DNA of 32,954 nt, taken from assembly GCA_904420175.1 (NCBI GenBank), contig CAJFUF010000019.1, positions 1-32,954 on the forward strand, read 5' to 3'. Positions 1-7,934 of the stretch are shown here, one piece after another. A program made the translations under genes and the position numbers. The notes under the pieces were generated by a model. It was not told the DNA's origin. It worked only from the letters and a program-made list of their open reading frames with translations, and did no database searches. How positions within the stretch are numbered: the first letter of the stretch is position 1; each line of letters opens with the position of its first letter. The stretch is from Candidatus Schneewindia gallinarum. GTDB lineage: Bacteria; Bacillota; Clostridia; Oscillospirales; Ruminococcaceae.

Positions 1-46
1 CTGCGGCTTCTACAAGGGCAGAGAAGTCATTAAGAAGGACGCCTAG
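1..46 (+). CDS. rpmF: 50S ribosomal protein L32, 3' end (partial)
   Basis: Only the last 14 codons and the TAG stop lie in the window. The tail reads CGFYKGREVIKKDA, matching the end of clostridial L32, where a CG(Y/F)Y-type segment carries the last zinc-ribbon cysteine and is followed by a basic tail. L32 is a structural protein of the large ribosomal subunit. An intrinsic terminator follows directly. The identification rests on a short tail, so it is probable rather than certain. Confidence 0.75.
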   Translation, partial: CGFYKGREVIKKDA

Positions 47-58
47 GAAAGCAACAGG

Positions 59-88
59 CAGGGGAGGAGTTTCCTCCCCTGTTTTTTT
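59..88 (+). terminator. Intrinsic terminator after rpmF
   Basis: Perfect 10-bp stem (59-68 with 72-81, arm CAGGGGAGGA), 3-nt loop, then seven T (82-88). It separates rpmF from the DUF512-der-plsY genes. Confidence 0.9.
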
Positions 89-131
89 CTGCCCTTGAAA
101 AGGGCAAAACCAGCGAGAAGGAGGCGACGGC

Positions 132-1433
132 ATGGCAGTAAGTATCCGCACGGTGGAAAAACACAGCCCTGCGGCAAAGGCCGGGCTGCAAGGCGGCGAC
201 ACACTGCTGACAATCAACGGCCAGACGGTGGAGGATGTGCTGGACTACCGCTTTTTGATGACGGACGAAGTGTTGGAGCTGTCCCTTGAGCGGGCCGGCC
301 GGCCCTTTCAGTGCACAGTGGAAAAGGAGGAGTATGAGGAGCTGGGCCTTGTTTTCGACAGCTATCTGATGGACAGCCAGAGAAGCTGCCGGAACCAGTG
401 CATCTTCTGCTTCATTGACCAGATGCCGAAGGGTATGCGCGAATCGCTTTATTTTAAGGATGACGACGCACGCCTGTCCTTTCTGTTGGGCAATTACATC
501 ACCATGACCAACCTGTCCCGGCACGACATCGACCGTATCAAGCGTATGCACATCAGCCCTGTGAACGTGTCCGTCCACACCACCAACCCGGAGCTGCGCT
601 GCAAAATGATGAACAACCGGTTCGCAGGAAACTGCCTCGACATCATGCGGGAGTTTGGCGAAGCGGGCATCAAGATGAACTGCCAGCTGGTGCTGTGCCC
701 CGGTATCAACGACGGGGAGGAGCTGGAGCGTTCCATGCGGGAACTGGCGGAGCTGTGGCCTGCGGTGGAGAGCGTGTCTGCTGTGCCGGTGGGCGTGACC
801 AAGTACCGGGAGGGGCTTTACCCGCTGCAGCCGTATACAAATAAGGAGGCGGAGGATGTGGTGCGCCGCATCGGCCGCTTTGGCGATGCTTTTTTACAAG
901 CGCACGGCGTGCGGCTCATCTACCCGTCGGACGAGTTTTTCTTAAAGGCGGAGCTGCCCCTGCCGGAGGAGGAGTACTACGACGGGTTCCCCCAGCTGGA
1001 CAACGGGGTGGGCATGCTGAGGCTGTTTGAGACGGAGTTTATGGAGGAGTTTTCCTCCAGGCGTGCGGACAGAAGGCACCGCAGGCTCAGCGTGGCAACC
1101 GGTGCGGCGGCATATCCCTTTATACAGGGTCTGGTTGACCGGATGAAGGAAAAATGGCATAATACCGAGTGTACGGTCTATAGGATAGAAAATGAGTTTT
1201 TTGGGAAGGATGTGACTGTCAGCGGGCTGGTCACCGGCGGGGATATCATTGCCCAGCTGGGTGGAAAGGACCTTGGCAGCAAACTGATTATTCCTTCCTC
1301 CATGCTGCGCTTCGAGGGGGACTTGTTCCTTGACAGCGTGTCCGTGGATGAGGTGCAGGCAGCGCTGAAAACCCCGATTGTTCCTAATGAGAACCACGGA
1401 GACGCTTTTTTGCGCGCGCTGCTGGAAAGGTGA
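132..1433 (+). CDS. DUF512 radical-SAM protein with N-terminal PDZ-like domain
   Basis: A 433-residue protein of the clostridial DUF512 family, whose function is not established. An N-terminal PDZ-like segment (about residues 1-60) contains GLQGGDTLLTING. A radical-SAM type cluster motif CRNQCIFC follows, with cysteines 86, 90 and 93 in the CX3CX2C spacing that ligates a 4Fe-4S cluster. The stretch after it (FIDQMPKGMRESLYFKDDD) is characteristic of the family, and DUF512 fills the C-terminal half. The ATG at 132 has an AGAAGGAGG site 7 nt upstream. The gene directly precedes der, the usual order in Clostridia. A radical reaction on an unknown substrate is inferred from the cluster motif. Confidence 0.93.
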   Translation: MAVSIRTVEKHSPAAKAGLQGGDTLLTINGQTVEDVLDYRFLMTDEVLELSLERAGRPFQCTVEKEEYEELGLVFDSYLMDSQRSCRNQCIFCFIDQMPKGMRESLYFKDDDARLSFLLGNYITMTNLSRHDIDRIKRMHISPVNVSVHTTNPELRCKMMNNRFAGNCLDIMREFGEAGIKMNCQLVLCPGINDGEELERSMRELAELWPAVESVSAVPVGVTKYREGLYPLQPYTNKEAEDVVRRIGRFGDAFLQAHGVRLIYPSDEFFLKAELPLPEEEYYDGFPQLDNGVGMLRLFETEFMEEFSSRRADRRHRRLSVATGAAAYPFIQGLVDRMKEKWHNTECTVYRIENEFFGKDVTVSGLVTGGDIIAQLGGKDLGSKLIIPSSMLRFEGDLFLDSVSVDEVQAALKTPIVPNENHGDAFLRALLER

Positions 1434-1441
1434 GTGAGGAC

Positions 1442-2764
1442 ATGGGAAAACCGATGGTTGCCATTGTGGGCAGGCCCAATGTGGGCAAATCCACACTGTT
1501 TAACAAGCTGGTGGGGAAACGTGTCGCCATTGTGGACGACACCCCCGGCGTGACAAGGGACCGCATTTTTGGCGAGTGCGAGTGGGACGGTCGCAAGTTC
1601 GGCGTGGTGGACACCGGCGGAATCGAACCGTTTTCCAACGACGTGATTTTGTCTCAGATGCGTATTCAGGCGAACCTTGCCATCCGCCAGGCGGATGTGA
1701 TTGTGCTGGTGACGGATGTGCGCAGCGGCGTTACCGCAACCGACAGCGAGGTGGCGGGCATGCTGCTGAAAAGCGGGAAGCCCATCGTCCTGTGCGTCAA
1801 CAAGTGTGACCGGGTCGGCGAGACGCCCCCCGATTTTTATGAGTTTTACAATCTCGGGCTGGGGGATCCGGTGGCCGTCTCCTCCGTCCACGGCCACGGC
1901 ACGGGCGAGCTGCTGGACGAGGTATGCCGCCTTCTGCCGGAGGAGACGGAGGACGAGGAGGAGCAGGGCGTCATCCATGTGGCGGTCATCGGCAAGCCCA
2001 ATGTGGGCAAATCCTCCCTTATTAACTACATCGCCGGGGAAAAGCGCGTCATTGTCTCGGACATTGCGGGTACCACACGGGATGCGGTGGACACCACCGT
2101 GGAAAATCAGTTCGGGAAATACGTCTTTATCGACACCGCAGGCCTGCGCAGGCAAAGCAAGGTGGAGGAGGACATTGAAAAATACAGCGTGCTTCGGGCC
2201 GTTATGGCCATCGAGCGGGCGGATGTGTGCGTGATTATGATTGACGCCACCGTCGGCTTCACCGACCAGGACAGCAAGGTGGCGGGCCTCGCCCACGAGC
2301 AGGGCAAGGGCTGCATCGTGGCGGTGAACAAGTGGGACGCAGTGGAAAAGAACGACAAAACCATGCAGGAGTTCCGCAAAAAGCTGGAAGTGGACTTTTC
2401 CTTCATGTCCTATGCGCCGTTCCTTTTCCTGTCCGCCAAGACGGGCCAGCGGATCGACCGCTTGTTTGAGCTTATCAACTACGTGGCAGAACAGAACGCC
2501 ATGCGGATCCGCACCGGTGTGCTGAACGACATTCTGGCGGATGCCACCGCAAGGGTTCAGCCGCCCACAGACAAGGGCAGAAGGCTGAAAATATTCTATA
2601 TGACGCAGGCTTCCACCAAGCCGCCGACCTTCGTGGCTTTTGTAAACGACAGGCAGCTGTTTCACTTCTCCTACCAGCGGTATATTGAGAACTGCATCCG
2701 GGAGACCTTCGGGCTGGAGGGGACGCCCATCCGTATTGTCGTCAGAGAGAGAGGGGAAAAATAA
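1442..2764 (+). CDS. der: Ribosome-associated GTPase Der (EngA)
   Basis: A tandem-domain GTPase needed for 50S subunit assembly, 440 residues, normal for the family. The first G domain has GRPNVGKST (about residues 10-18), DTPGVTRD, DTGG and NKCD. The second has GKPNVGKSS (about residue 183), DIAGTTRD, DTAG and NKWD. A KH-like domain follows and ends in a basic tail (VRERGEK). A GTG at 1430 is also in frame but would have almost no spacing from GGAAAG. The ATG at 1442 puts the conserved VAIVGRPNVGKS segment where the family has it. The start lies 8 bp after the DUF512 stop, and plsY follows 2 bp after the der stop, so the three are probably cotranscribed. Confidence 0.97.
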   Translation: MGKPMVAIVGRPNVGKSTLFNKLVGKRVAIVDDTPGVTRDRIFGECEWDGRKFGVVDTGGIEPFSNDVILSQMRIQANLAIRQADVIVLVTDVRSGVTATDSEVAGMLLKSGKPIVLCVNKCDRVGETPPDFYEFYNLGLGDPVAVSSVHGHGTGELLDEVCRLLPEETEDEEEQGVIHVAVIGKPNVGKSSLINYIAGEKRVIVSDIAGTTRDAVDTTVENQFGKYVFIDTAGLRRQSKVEEDIEKYSVLRAVMAIERADVCVIMIDATVGFTDQDSKVAGLAHEQGKGCIVAVNKWDAVEKNDKTMQEFRKKLEVDFSFMSYAPFLFLSAKTGQRIDRLFELINYVAEQNAMRIRTGVLNDILADATARVQPPTDKGRRLKIFYMTQASTKPPTFVAFVNDRQLFHFSYQRYIENCIRETFGLEGTPIRIVVRERGEK

Positions 2765-2766
2765 GC

Positions 2767-3408
2767 ATGGAATTTCTGATTTTGCCCGCCCTGCTGGTTG
2801 TCGGCTACCTGCTCGGCAGCATGAGCTTTTCCATCATGATTGTGGACCGGTTTTTCCGCAAGGACATCCGCGACTACGGCAGCGGCAATGCGGGGATGAC
2901 CAACGTCCTGCGCAATTTCGGCAAGTGGCCGGCCGTCTTTACCTTTGTATTCGACTTTTTAAAGGGGGCGGTCTCCGCTGCCCTGGGCCTGCTGCTTTGT
3001 ACATATGTGTTCCCGGCTGTCCCGGCCATGCTGGGCGCTTACGCCGGGGGAATCGGCGCAGTGGCGGGCCATCTGTACCCTGCTTACTACCACTTTAAGG
3101 GGGGCAAGGGCGTCACCACATCCATCGCGGTCATTCTGGTCATTTCACCGCTTGCAGCGGCGGCAGTTTTCGCCGCATTTCTTGTGGTGTTCCTGTGCAC
3201 CAAAATGGTCTCCGCCGCCTCCATTGCCGGTGCGGTGATGTTCCCGCTGTTTATGCTGTGCTACCATGTCCTGTACCGGGGCGACCCGTGGTGGACGGCG
3301 GCATTGGCGCTTGTCATGGGGGTAACGGTCATTATCAAGCACCGCGCCAACATTGTGCGCATTGCCACAGGGCAGGAGTACCGCTTCGGCCAGAAGAAAA
3401 AGGCGTAG
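2767..3408 (+). CDS. plsY: Glycerol-3-phosphate acyltransferase PlsY
   Basis: Integral membrane enzyme that transfers an acyl group from acyl-phosphate to glycerol-3-phosphate, the first step of phosphatidic acid synthesis in Firmicutes. It has 213 residues and several hydrophobic segments. The three PlsY motifs are visible: an early GSMSFS, the glycine-rich GSGNAGMTNVLR with FDFLKG, and HLYPAYYHFKGGKGVTT with the phosphate-binding GGKG. It begins 2 bp after der with GAGGGG upstream. An intrinsic terminator lies 58 bp past the stop, so plsY closes the operon. Confidence 0.96.
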   Translation: MEFLILPALLVVGYLLGSMSFSIMIVDRFFRKDIRDYGSGNAGMTNVLRNFGKWPAVFTFVFDFLKGAVSAALGLLLCTYVFPAVPAMLGAYAGGIGAVAGHLYPAYYHFKGGKGVTTSIAVILVISPLAAAAVFAAFLVVFLCTKMVSAASIAGAVMFPLFMLCYHVLYRGDPWWTAALALVMGVTVIIKHRANIVRIATGQEYRFGQKKKA

Positions 3409-3465
3409 CGGTGCGGCAGCAAGGCCGCATAGCGTGTGTGCGGCATGAAAACAGAAAAAGACGGG

Positions 3466-3493
3466 AAGCGGGCGAATTTTCGCCCGCTTTTTT
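3466..3493 (+). terminator. Intrinsic terminator after plsY
   Basis: Inverted repeat AAGCGGGCGA...TCGCCCGCTT (3466-3475 with 3480-3489), 4-nt loop, running into a T-rich tract. Confidence 0.88.
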
Positions 3494-3563
3494 ATTTTGC
3501 TGAAAGCCGGAAAACCAGAGCGAAGTCCCGACCCACCTCTCACCGCGTAGCTCAAAAAAAGGA

Positions 3564-3592
3564 TTGTTTTTCCAATCTGTTTATGGTATATT
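3564..3592 (+). promoter_or_regulatory. Sigma-A-like promoter of the LRR/vWA surface protein
   Basis: TTGTTT (3564-3569), 17-bp spacer, TATATT (3587-3592). The end of the spacer and the -10 region (GTTTATGGTATA) are identical to the promoter of the second wall-anchored protein at 14424-14452. The start would be near 3599, leaving a leader of about 258 nt before the ATG. Confidence 0.7.
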
Positions 3593-3598
3593 AGTGAC

Positions 3599-3856
3599 AG
3601 AAAGGTATACATTTTATAACTTCCTCTACACCAAAAGCGAATGGATGCTTTTGGTGTATTTTTTTGTACACTGCGCCCCAAAAAACGTAACGAAAAAGGA
3701 GGAAATTTCGGCAAATAGTAGTTTCCAAAAAATGTATAGCTATTTGTGTTTCCAATGGTTATTCCTTTCCCATTTTTTTCATAGGATGTGTATAGATAAC
3801 CAAAGTTTTACAAAACTAAAAAGTACAAAGGCAAAAAAATGAAGGAGGGAAACACA
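3599..3856 (+). promoter_or_regulatory. Long structured 5' leader with internal terminator hairpin
   Basis: AT-rich region of about 258 nt between the inferred start site and the ATG. A perfect 12-bp hairpin (TACACCAAAAGC 3627-3638, 8-nt loop, GCTTTTGGTGTA 3647-3658) is followed by seven T (3659-3665), so it should act as an early intrinsic terminator. TATACATTTT (3606-3615) can also pair with AAAATGTATA (3729-3738), enclosing that hairpin. The hairpin recurs with one covarying pair in the leader at 14459-14661. An attenuation or riboswitch-like role is inferred; no known class was recognised. Confidence 0.6.
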
Positions 3857-6856
3857 ATGGTAAAAAAATCACTTTCCATTCTGCTTACAATTGTCATGCT
3901 GGCAATGCCTTTTGCCGGGACAGCCTCTGCGACGGGCCCAGTGCTCAGTGCGCCGAAAGCTGGACAGGCACCGGGCTTTTCCTGGGATGAGGCGAGTAAA
4001 ACCCTAACCATCACAGCCAGCACGGGGGACTACACCAGCGCCTACACCGGCAGGCCCTATCAGCAGTATCAAAACCAGGCGGAAAAGATTGTGGTTGACG
4101 GGGACGAGAACACCCGTATCGGCGACCGCGCTTTCAATTCTTTTTCAAAGGTCAAAAGCGTGGAAATCATCAACTGCGGCAGCATCGGCGACCGCGCGTT
4201 CGGGCAGTGCTCTGCCCTGACGGAATTAACGGTGCGGTCCTGCGGGGATATTGACGTTTACGCGTTCCAAAACTGCTCGAAGCTGAAAACGGTGGATATG
4301 GGCACCTGCGGGAATATTGCGGCAAATGCTTTCAGCGGGTGCGGCGGACTTGAAGAAATCAGCATAACATCCTGCGGGGACATCGCGGCAAGCGTGTTTT
4401 CCGGTAAGTCGTCCCTGACAGATGTGTCCATCGGTACCTGTGGGGACATCGGCGCGTCTGCGTTCCAGAACTGCACGTCGCTGACCAGCATCACGCTGAA
4501 CTGCGGCAACATCGGGAACAGGGCGTTTTACGGCTGCACCGGCCTGAAAGAAGTGGACATTGTGAAGTGCGGGAACATCGGCCAGAGTGCATTCGGCAGC
4601 TCCGGGCTGGAGACGCTTCACATTACGGAGTGCGGGGATATTGAAGGCTACGCGTTTGTGGACAATGCCAACGTGTTTGCAGACAAACCGCTGAAAACGG
4701 TAGAAATCATTTCCTGCGGCACCATCGGCGGCAGCGCCTTTACAAATGCAAAAAATCTGGAAAGCCTGAAAATCGGCAGCTGCACCGCCATTGGAAACAG
4801 CGCATTCGGTTTTACTTCCGGACTGAAAACGGTGGAAATTGCCGACTGCCCGGAAATTGGGAAATACGCGTTCCGCAACACCGGCGCCCCGGTTGAAACC
4901 CTGACGCTTGACAACTGCACCATTGCGGACGGCGCATTTTATATGGCCAAAATTACAACGCTGTCCCTTGAGGACATCGACAGCATTGCGGACGGCGCGT
5001 TTGAAAGCTCGTCCATTACGAACCTCACCCTGTCGAACATCACAACCCTTGGCGAGCGCGTCTTTGCGGGCTGCAAGGGGCTGACCAACCTGACCATTGA
5101 AAACGTGGCCTCCATTTCAGAGGACACCTTTAAAATTTACGACACAACGCTGGGCAACAATGTCCAGACATTAATGCTGAAAAACGTCGGTTATATCGGC
5201 AACTACGCCTTTTACGGCTTTAACAGCCTGACAAGCGTCGTCATCGACGGCACCTGTGGGTATGTGGGCGCCCACGCGTTTTCCGGCTGCGATTCCTTAA
5301 ACAAAGACGGGGCCATCACCATCCAGGACGGGACAAAACTTGGCTACAGCAATTCTCTTGTGTACCAGTCCGCCGTTCTGGAGAGGGTAACGGCCATCCT
5401 GAAAGACAGGTTCCACCTGCAGGGCTCCGGGACGCCGATTGAGGAAATTGCCCCGGAGGGCTGGACCTCGGTAAAAACGGGAGAAAACAATGCGACAAGC
5501 CGGCCCGGCGACACCCAGCTGACCAAGGAGGCCAAATGGAACGACGGGGAAAAGACCGTGGCGGACGTTTTACTGAAGGCCTATTACACCGCGGTCCGGC
5601 AGATGGATATTATCTTCGTGGCGGACTGCTCCAACTCCATGTCCGGCTTCGGCAGCCCGGAGGCCATGAACTCCAACTTCTACAACATGCAGTCCAAGCT
5701 TATGGACGTAACGGAGGAACTGCTGAACGATGGGCAGCTGGACACACGGGTTGCCTTCTCCACCTTTGGGCAAAGCGAGGGTGCGGTGTCCCGCTTCTTT
5801 GAAAAAGGGGAGGCGGATCTTGCCACAGACTATATCTGGAATGAAATTGTCAACTACGAGTCGGACACCAACTACAGCACTGGCCTTGCCGGCGCGCTGG
5901 AGCTTGTAAAACAGAACGCGGGAAGGAACACGGTTGTCGTGTTTATCTCCGACGGGCAGCCCTACTGCAGCACCGGAGAAGTGCCTGAGGAGTATTACGG
6001 CGTGGCCGAGGCACAGGCGATCCGGGCGGCGGGCGTCCAGATCATCAGCGTGCTTCAGCAGGTCCCTGAAAATGAGCTGGCTTCCTCACAGGAGAACATG
6101 GAGAACATTGCGGACATGGTTTTCTCCTCCACCGATTTGAAGGGCTTCAGCGCAGCGGTGAATGACGCTGTCGACTACGCCTATACCACCTATACGCTGA
6201 CGGATACGGTGGATCCCGCCTTTGTGCTGGATGAGTCCAGCATCCGCGCCTCCGCCGGAAAGGTGTCGCTCAGCACGGATGAAAACGGAAACACCGTCCT
6301 TATCTGGACCCTCAGCGGGGTACCCTTTACGGAACACACCCTGTCCTTCCAGGAGAAACTGAAGGCGGATGAAAGGGGAATTCATCCCACGGGCGAGCTG
6401 GACACCAATGAGGGCAAAGCGGTGCTGAACGGCGGCGGAAGCGACGTGAATGCAGTGGAGACCCCGGTGCTGTCCCGGGGCGAAAGCCTGACGGTTCACA
6501 AGGAGTGGAAGGGCGACAGCGAGGCGGTGCGCCCGGACAGCATCCGCGTAACGCTTTTGCGCGGCGGCGAAGCGTTTGAAACGGTTGAGCTGACGGCGGC
6601 GCAGGGCTGGAGCTACACCTGGCCGGCGCTGGACGAAGCATATGAGTGGAGCGTTGCGGAGACGCAGGTCCCTGAACATTACACCGCGTCTGTAAGCGGC
6701 ACCCAGGGGAACGTTGTCATTACAAACAGCTACACCGCCCCCACCCATCCCGGGACCGGCGACAGCAGCAGGCTGGGCCTTTGGACGGGGATGCTGGCGC
6801 TGGCTGGCGCAGCTGCCGGAACCACTTTGTATGTAAGAAGGAAAAGAAGCCGGTAA
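3857..6856 (+). CDS. Wall-anchored surface protein: LRR_5 repeats, vWA, Cna-B-like domain
   Basis: A 999-residue secreted protein. An N-terminal signal peptide (MVKKSLSILLTIVMLAM...) ends near ATASA-type small residues. Residues 75-480 hold about 17 BspA-like leucine-rich repeats of roughly 22 residues, pattern I..CG.IG..AF..C..L, many with an extra cysteine. A vWA domain (about 582-760) has the MIDAS motif DCSNS. SpaA/Cna-B-like segments follow (about 875-955). The C terminus has HPGTGD (about 963), a hydrophobic helix and RRKRSR, an xPxTG-type sortase signal. The ATG at 3857 has AAGGAGGG upstream; the in-frame ATG at 3839 would place that site inside the gene. A role in adhesion to host or neighbouring cells is inferred. 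No sortase gene lies in the window. Confidence 0.9.
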   Translation: MVKKSLSILLTIVMLAMPFAGTASATGPVLSAPKAGQAPGFSWDEASKTLTITASTGDYTSAYTGRPYQQYQNQAEKIVVDGDENTRIGDRAFNSFSKVKSVEIINCGSIGDRAFGQCSALTELTVRSCGDIDVYAFQNCSKLKTVDMGTCGNIAANAFSGCGGLEEISITSCGDIAASVFSGKSSLTDVSIGTCGDIGASAFQNCTSLTSITLNCGNIGNRAFYGCTGLKEVDIVKCGNIGQSAFGSSGLETLHITECGDIEGYAFVDNANVFADKPLKTVEIISCGTIGGSAFTNAKNLESLKIGSCTAIGNSAFGFTSGLKTVEIADCPEIGKYAFRNTGAPVETLTLDNCTIADGAFYMAKITTLSLEDIDSIADGAFESSSITNLTLSNITTLGERVFAGCKGLTNLTIENVASISEDTFKIYDTTLGNNVQTLMLKNVGYIGNYAFYGFNSLTSVVIDGTCGYVGAHAFSGCDSLNKDGAITIQDGTKLGYSNSLVYQSAVLERVTAILKDRFHLQGSGTPIEEIAPEGWTSVKTGENNATSRPGDTQLTKEAKWNDGEKTVADVLLKAYYTAVRQMDIIFVADCSNSMSGFGSPEAMNSNFYNMQSKLMDVTEELLNDGQLDTRVAFSTFGQSEGAVSRFFEKGEADLATDYIWNEIVNYESDTNYSTGLAGALELVKQNAGRNTVVVFISDGQPYCSTGEVPEEYYGVAEAQAIRAAGVQIISVLQQVPENELASSQENMENIADMVFSSTDLKGFSAAVNDAVDYAYTTYTLTDTVDPAFVLDESSIRASAGKVSLSTDENGNTVLIWTLSGVPFTEHTLSFQEKLKADERGIHPTGELDTNEGKAVLNGGGSDVNAVETPVLSRGESLTVHKEWKGDSEAVRPDSIRVTLLRGGEAFETVELTAAQGWSYTWPALDEAYEWSVAETQVPEHYTASVSGTQGNVVITNSYTAPTHPGTGDSSRLGLWTGMLALAGAAAGTTLYVRRKRSR

Positions 6857-6894
6857 GGATATTGACAGCACATCGCACAGACATGATTAGACGG

Positions 6895-6932
6895 TAGAAA
6901 AGCCGGGAGGGTAAACCCTCCCGGCTTTTCTA
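6895..6932. terminator. Bidirectional terminator between convergent genes
   Basis: Perfect 17-bp stem (6895-6911 with 6916-6932) and 4-nt loop, with A-rich and T-rich outer flanks. It can terminate the surface-protein gene from the left and the nucleoside hydrolase from the right. Confidence 0.88.
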
Positions 6933-6953
6933 CTGTATTGGAACGGTACGCCC

Positions 6954-7916
6954 TTAACCCAGCGTCCGGATGGACTCTGTCAGCAGGGCCACAAAGCGGT
7001 CGCTGTCCACATCGGTTACCACGTGGCAGTTGTCCGGCTTGTCGGCTGCGCCGTTCAGCTTCTTTGTCGCCTTGTCCCGCAGGTCCGCAACCGTTCGCCC
7101 GCGGGTGAACTGGCCGCACAAATCCACTTCCACATGGGTAAGCACAGTGGTAAAGATACTGGGGTCGATAAGATAGGCAATGGCGTGCGCGTCACAGATG
7201 CGGTAAAATTTGGAGCCGATTTTCTTTGGATAGATGGTGTAAATCTCCATCATCTCATCGGCAAATTTTCCAGCCTTGTTGTGAAAGCTGCGCCATTGCT
7301 CAATGTCCTTGTCGGAAACCTTCCCAAGATGGACGGAATTGATGCTGTGCATGACAATGGGGATGCCGGACTGGAACACCACCTGCGCCGACTCCGGATC
7401 CACGTAGATGTTGTACTCCGCCCCGGGGGTCACGTTGCCCCAGAAGGTGTTGCCGCCCATCATGGAAATCATCTCGATACGGTCCAGCAGCTCCGGGTAG
7501 CTTAACACAAACGCCGCGATGTTGCACAGCGGGCCCAGCGGCGCCAGAACCACTTTCTGCTCGCTCTCCTTTACCACTTTGGCTATCAGGTCCACTGCGT
7601 TCATGTCCACCGGCTTCGCCTGAAGCGGGGGGAAGACCGGCCCCTCAAGGCCGGATTCACCGTGCACGCGCTTGCCGCCGTTCCGGTCCAGTTTTCCCAG
7701 CATCGGATCCCCGCGGCCCATGGCCACCGGGATGTCGGTTCGGTCAAACAGGGAAAGGATGTTGAGGGCGTTTTTTGTGGTGTTTTCCACCGTGGAGTTG
7801 CCGCACACTGTGGTGACAGCCTTCACCTCCAGTTTATCGCTGGCCAGCGCCATCATGATGGCGAATGCGTCGTCGTGGCCGGGGTCCGTGTCGATAATAA
7901 CCGGGATTCTGCTCAT
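6954..7916 (-). CDS. Inosine/uridine-preferring nucleoside hydrolase family protein
   Basis: A 320-residue enzyme of the IunH family, which hydrolyses the N-glycosidic bond of nucleosides to ribose and free base. The calcium-binding signature DTDPGHDDA is at residues 9-17. The second conserved block VTPGAEYNIYVDPESAQ is present, as is the late Asp segment ICDAHAIAYLIDP. The ATG has AAGGAGAGG upstream. It lies 18 bp after a second copy of the family, so the pair is probably cotranscribed for nucleoside salvage. Substrate preference cannot be read from the sequence. Confidence 0.93.
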   Translation of the reverse strand: MSRIPVIIDTDPGHDDAFAIMMALASDKLEVKAVTTVCGNSTVENTTKNALNILSLFDRTDIPVAMGRGDPMLGKLDRNGGKRVHGESGLEGPVFPPLQAKPVDMNAVDLIAKVVKESEQKVVLAPLGPLCNIAAFVLSYPELLDRIEMISMMGGNTFWGNVTPGAEYNIYVDPESAQVVFQSGIPIVMHSINSVHLGKVSDKDIEQWRSFHNKAGKFADEMMEIYTIYPKKIGSKFYRICDAHAIAYLIDPSIFTTVLTHVEVDLCGQFTRGRTVADLRDKATKKLNGAADKPDNCHVVTDVDSDRFVALLTESIRTLG

Positions 7917-7934
7917 GGTCGTCCTCTCCTTTCT

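Noticed and set aside
1178-2665. A 495-codon minus-strand ORF opposite der
   Set aside because: Shadow of the der gene; no start site or recognisable domain.
3564-3842. A 92-codon plus-strand ORF in the leader of the first surface gene
   Set aside because: It starts on the -35 box, runs through the promoter and terminator hairpin, has no ribosome site and is compositionally low-complexity.
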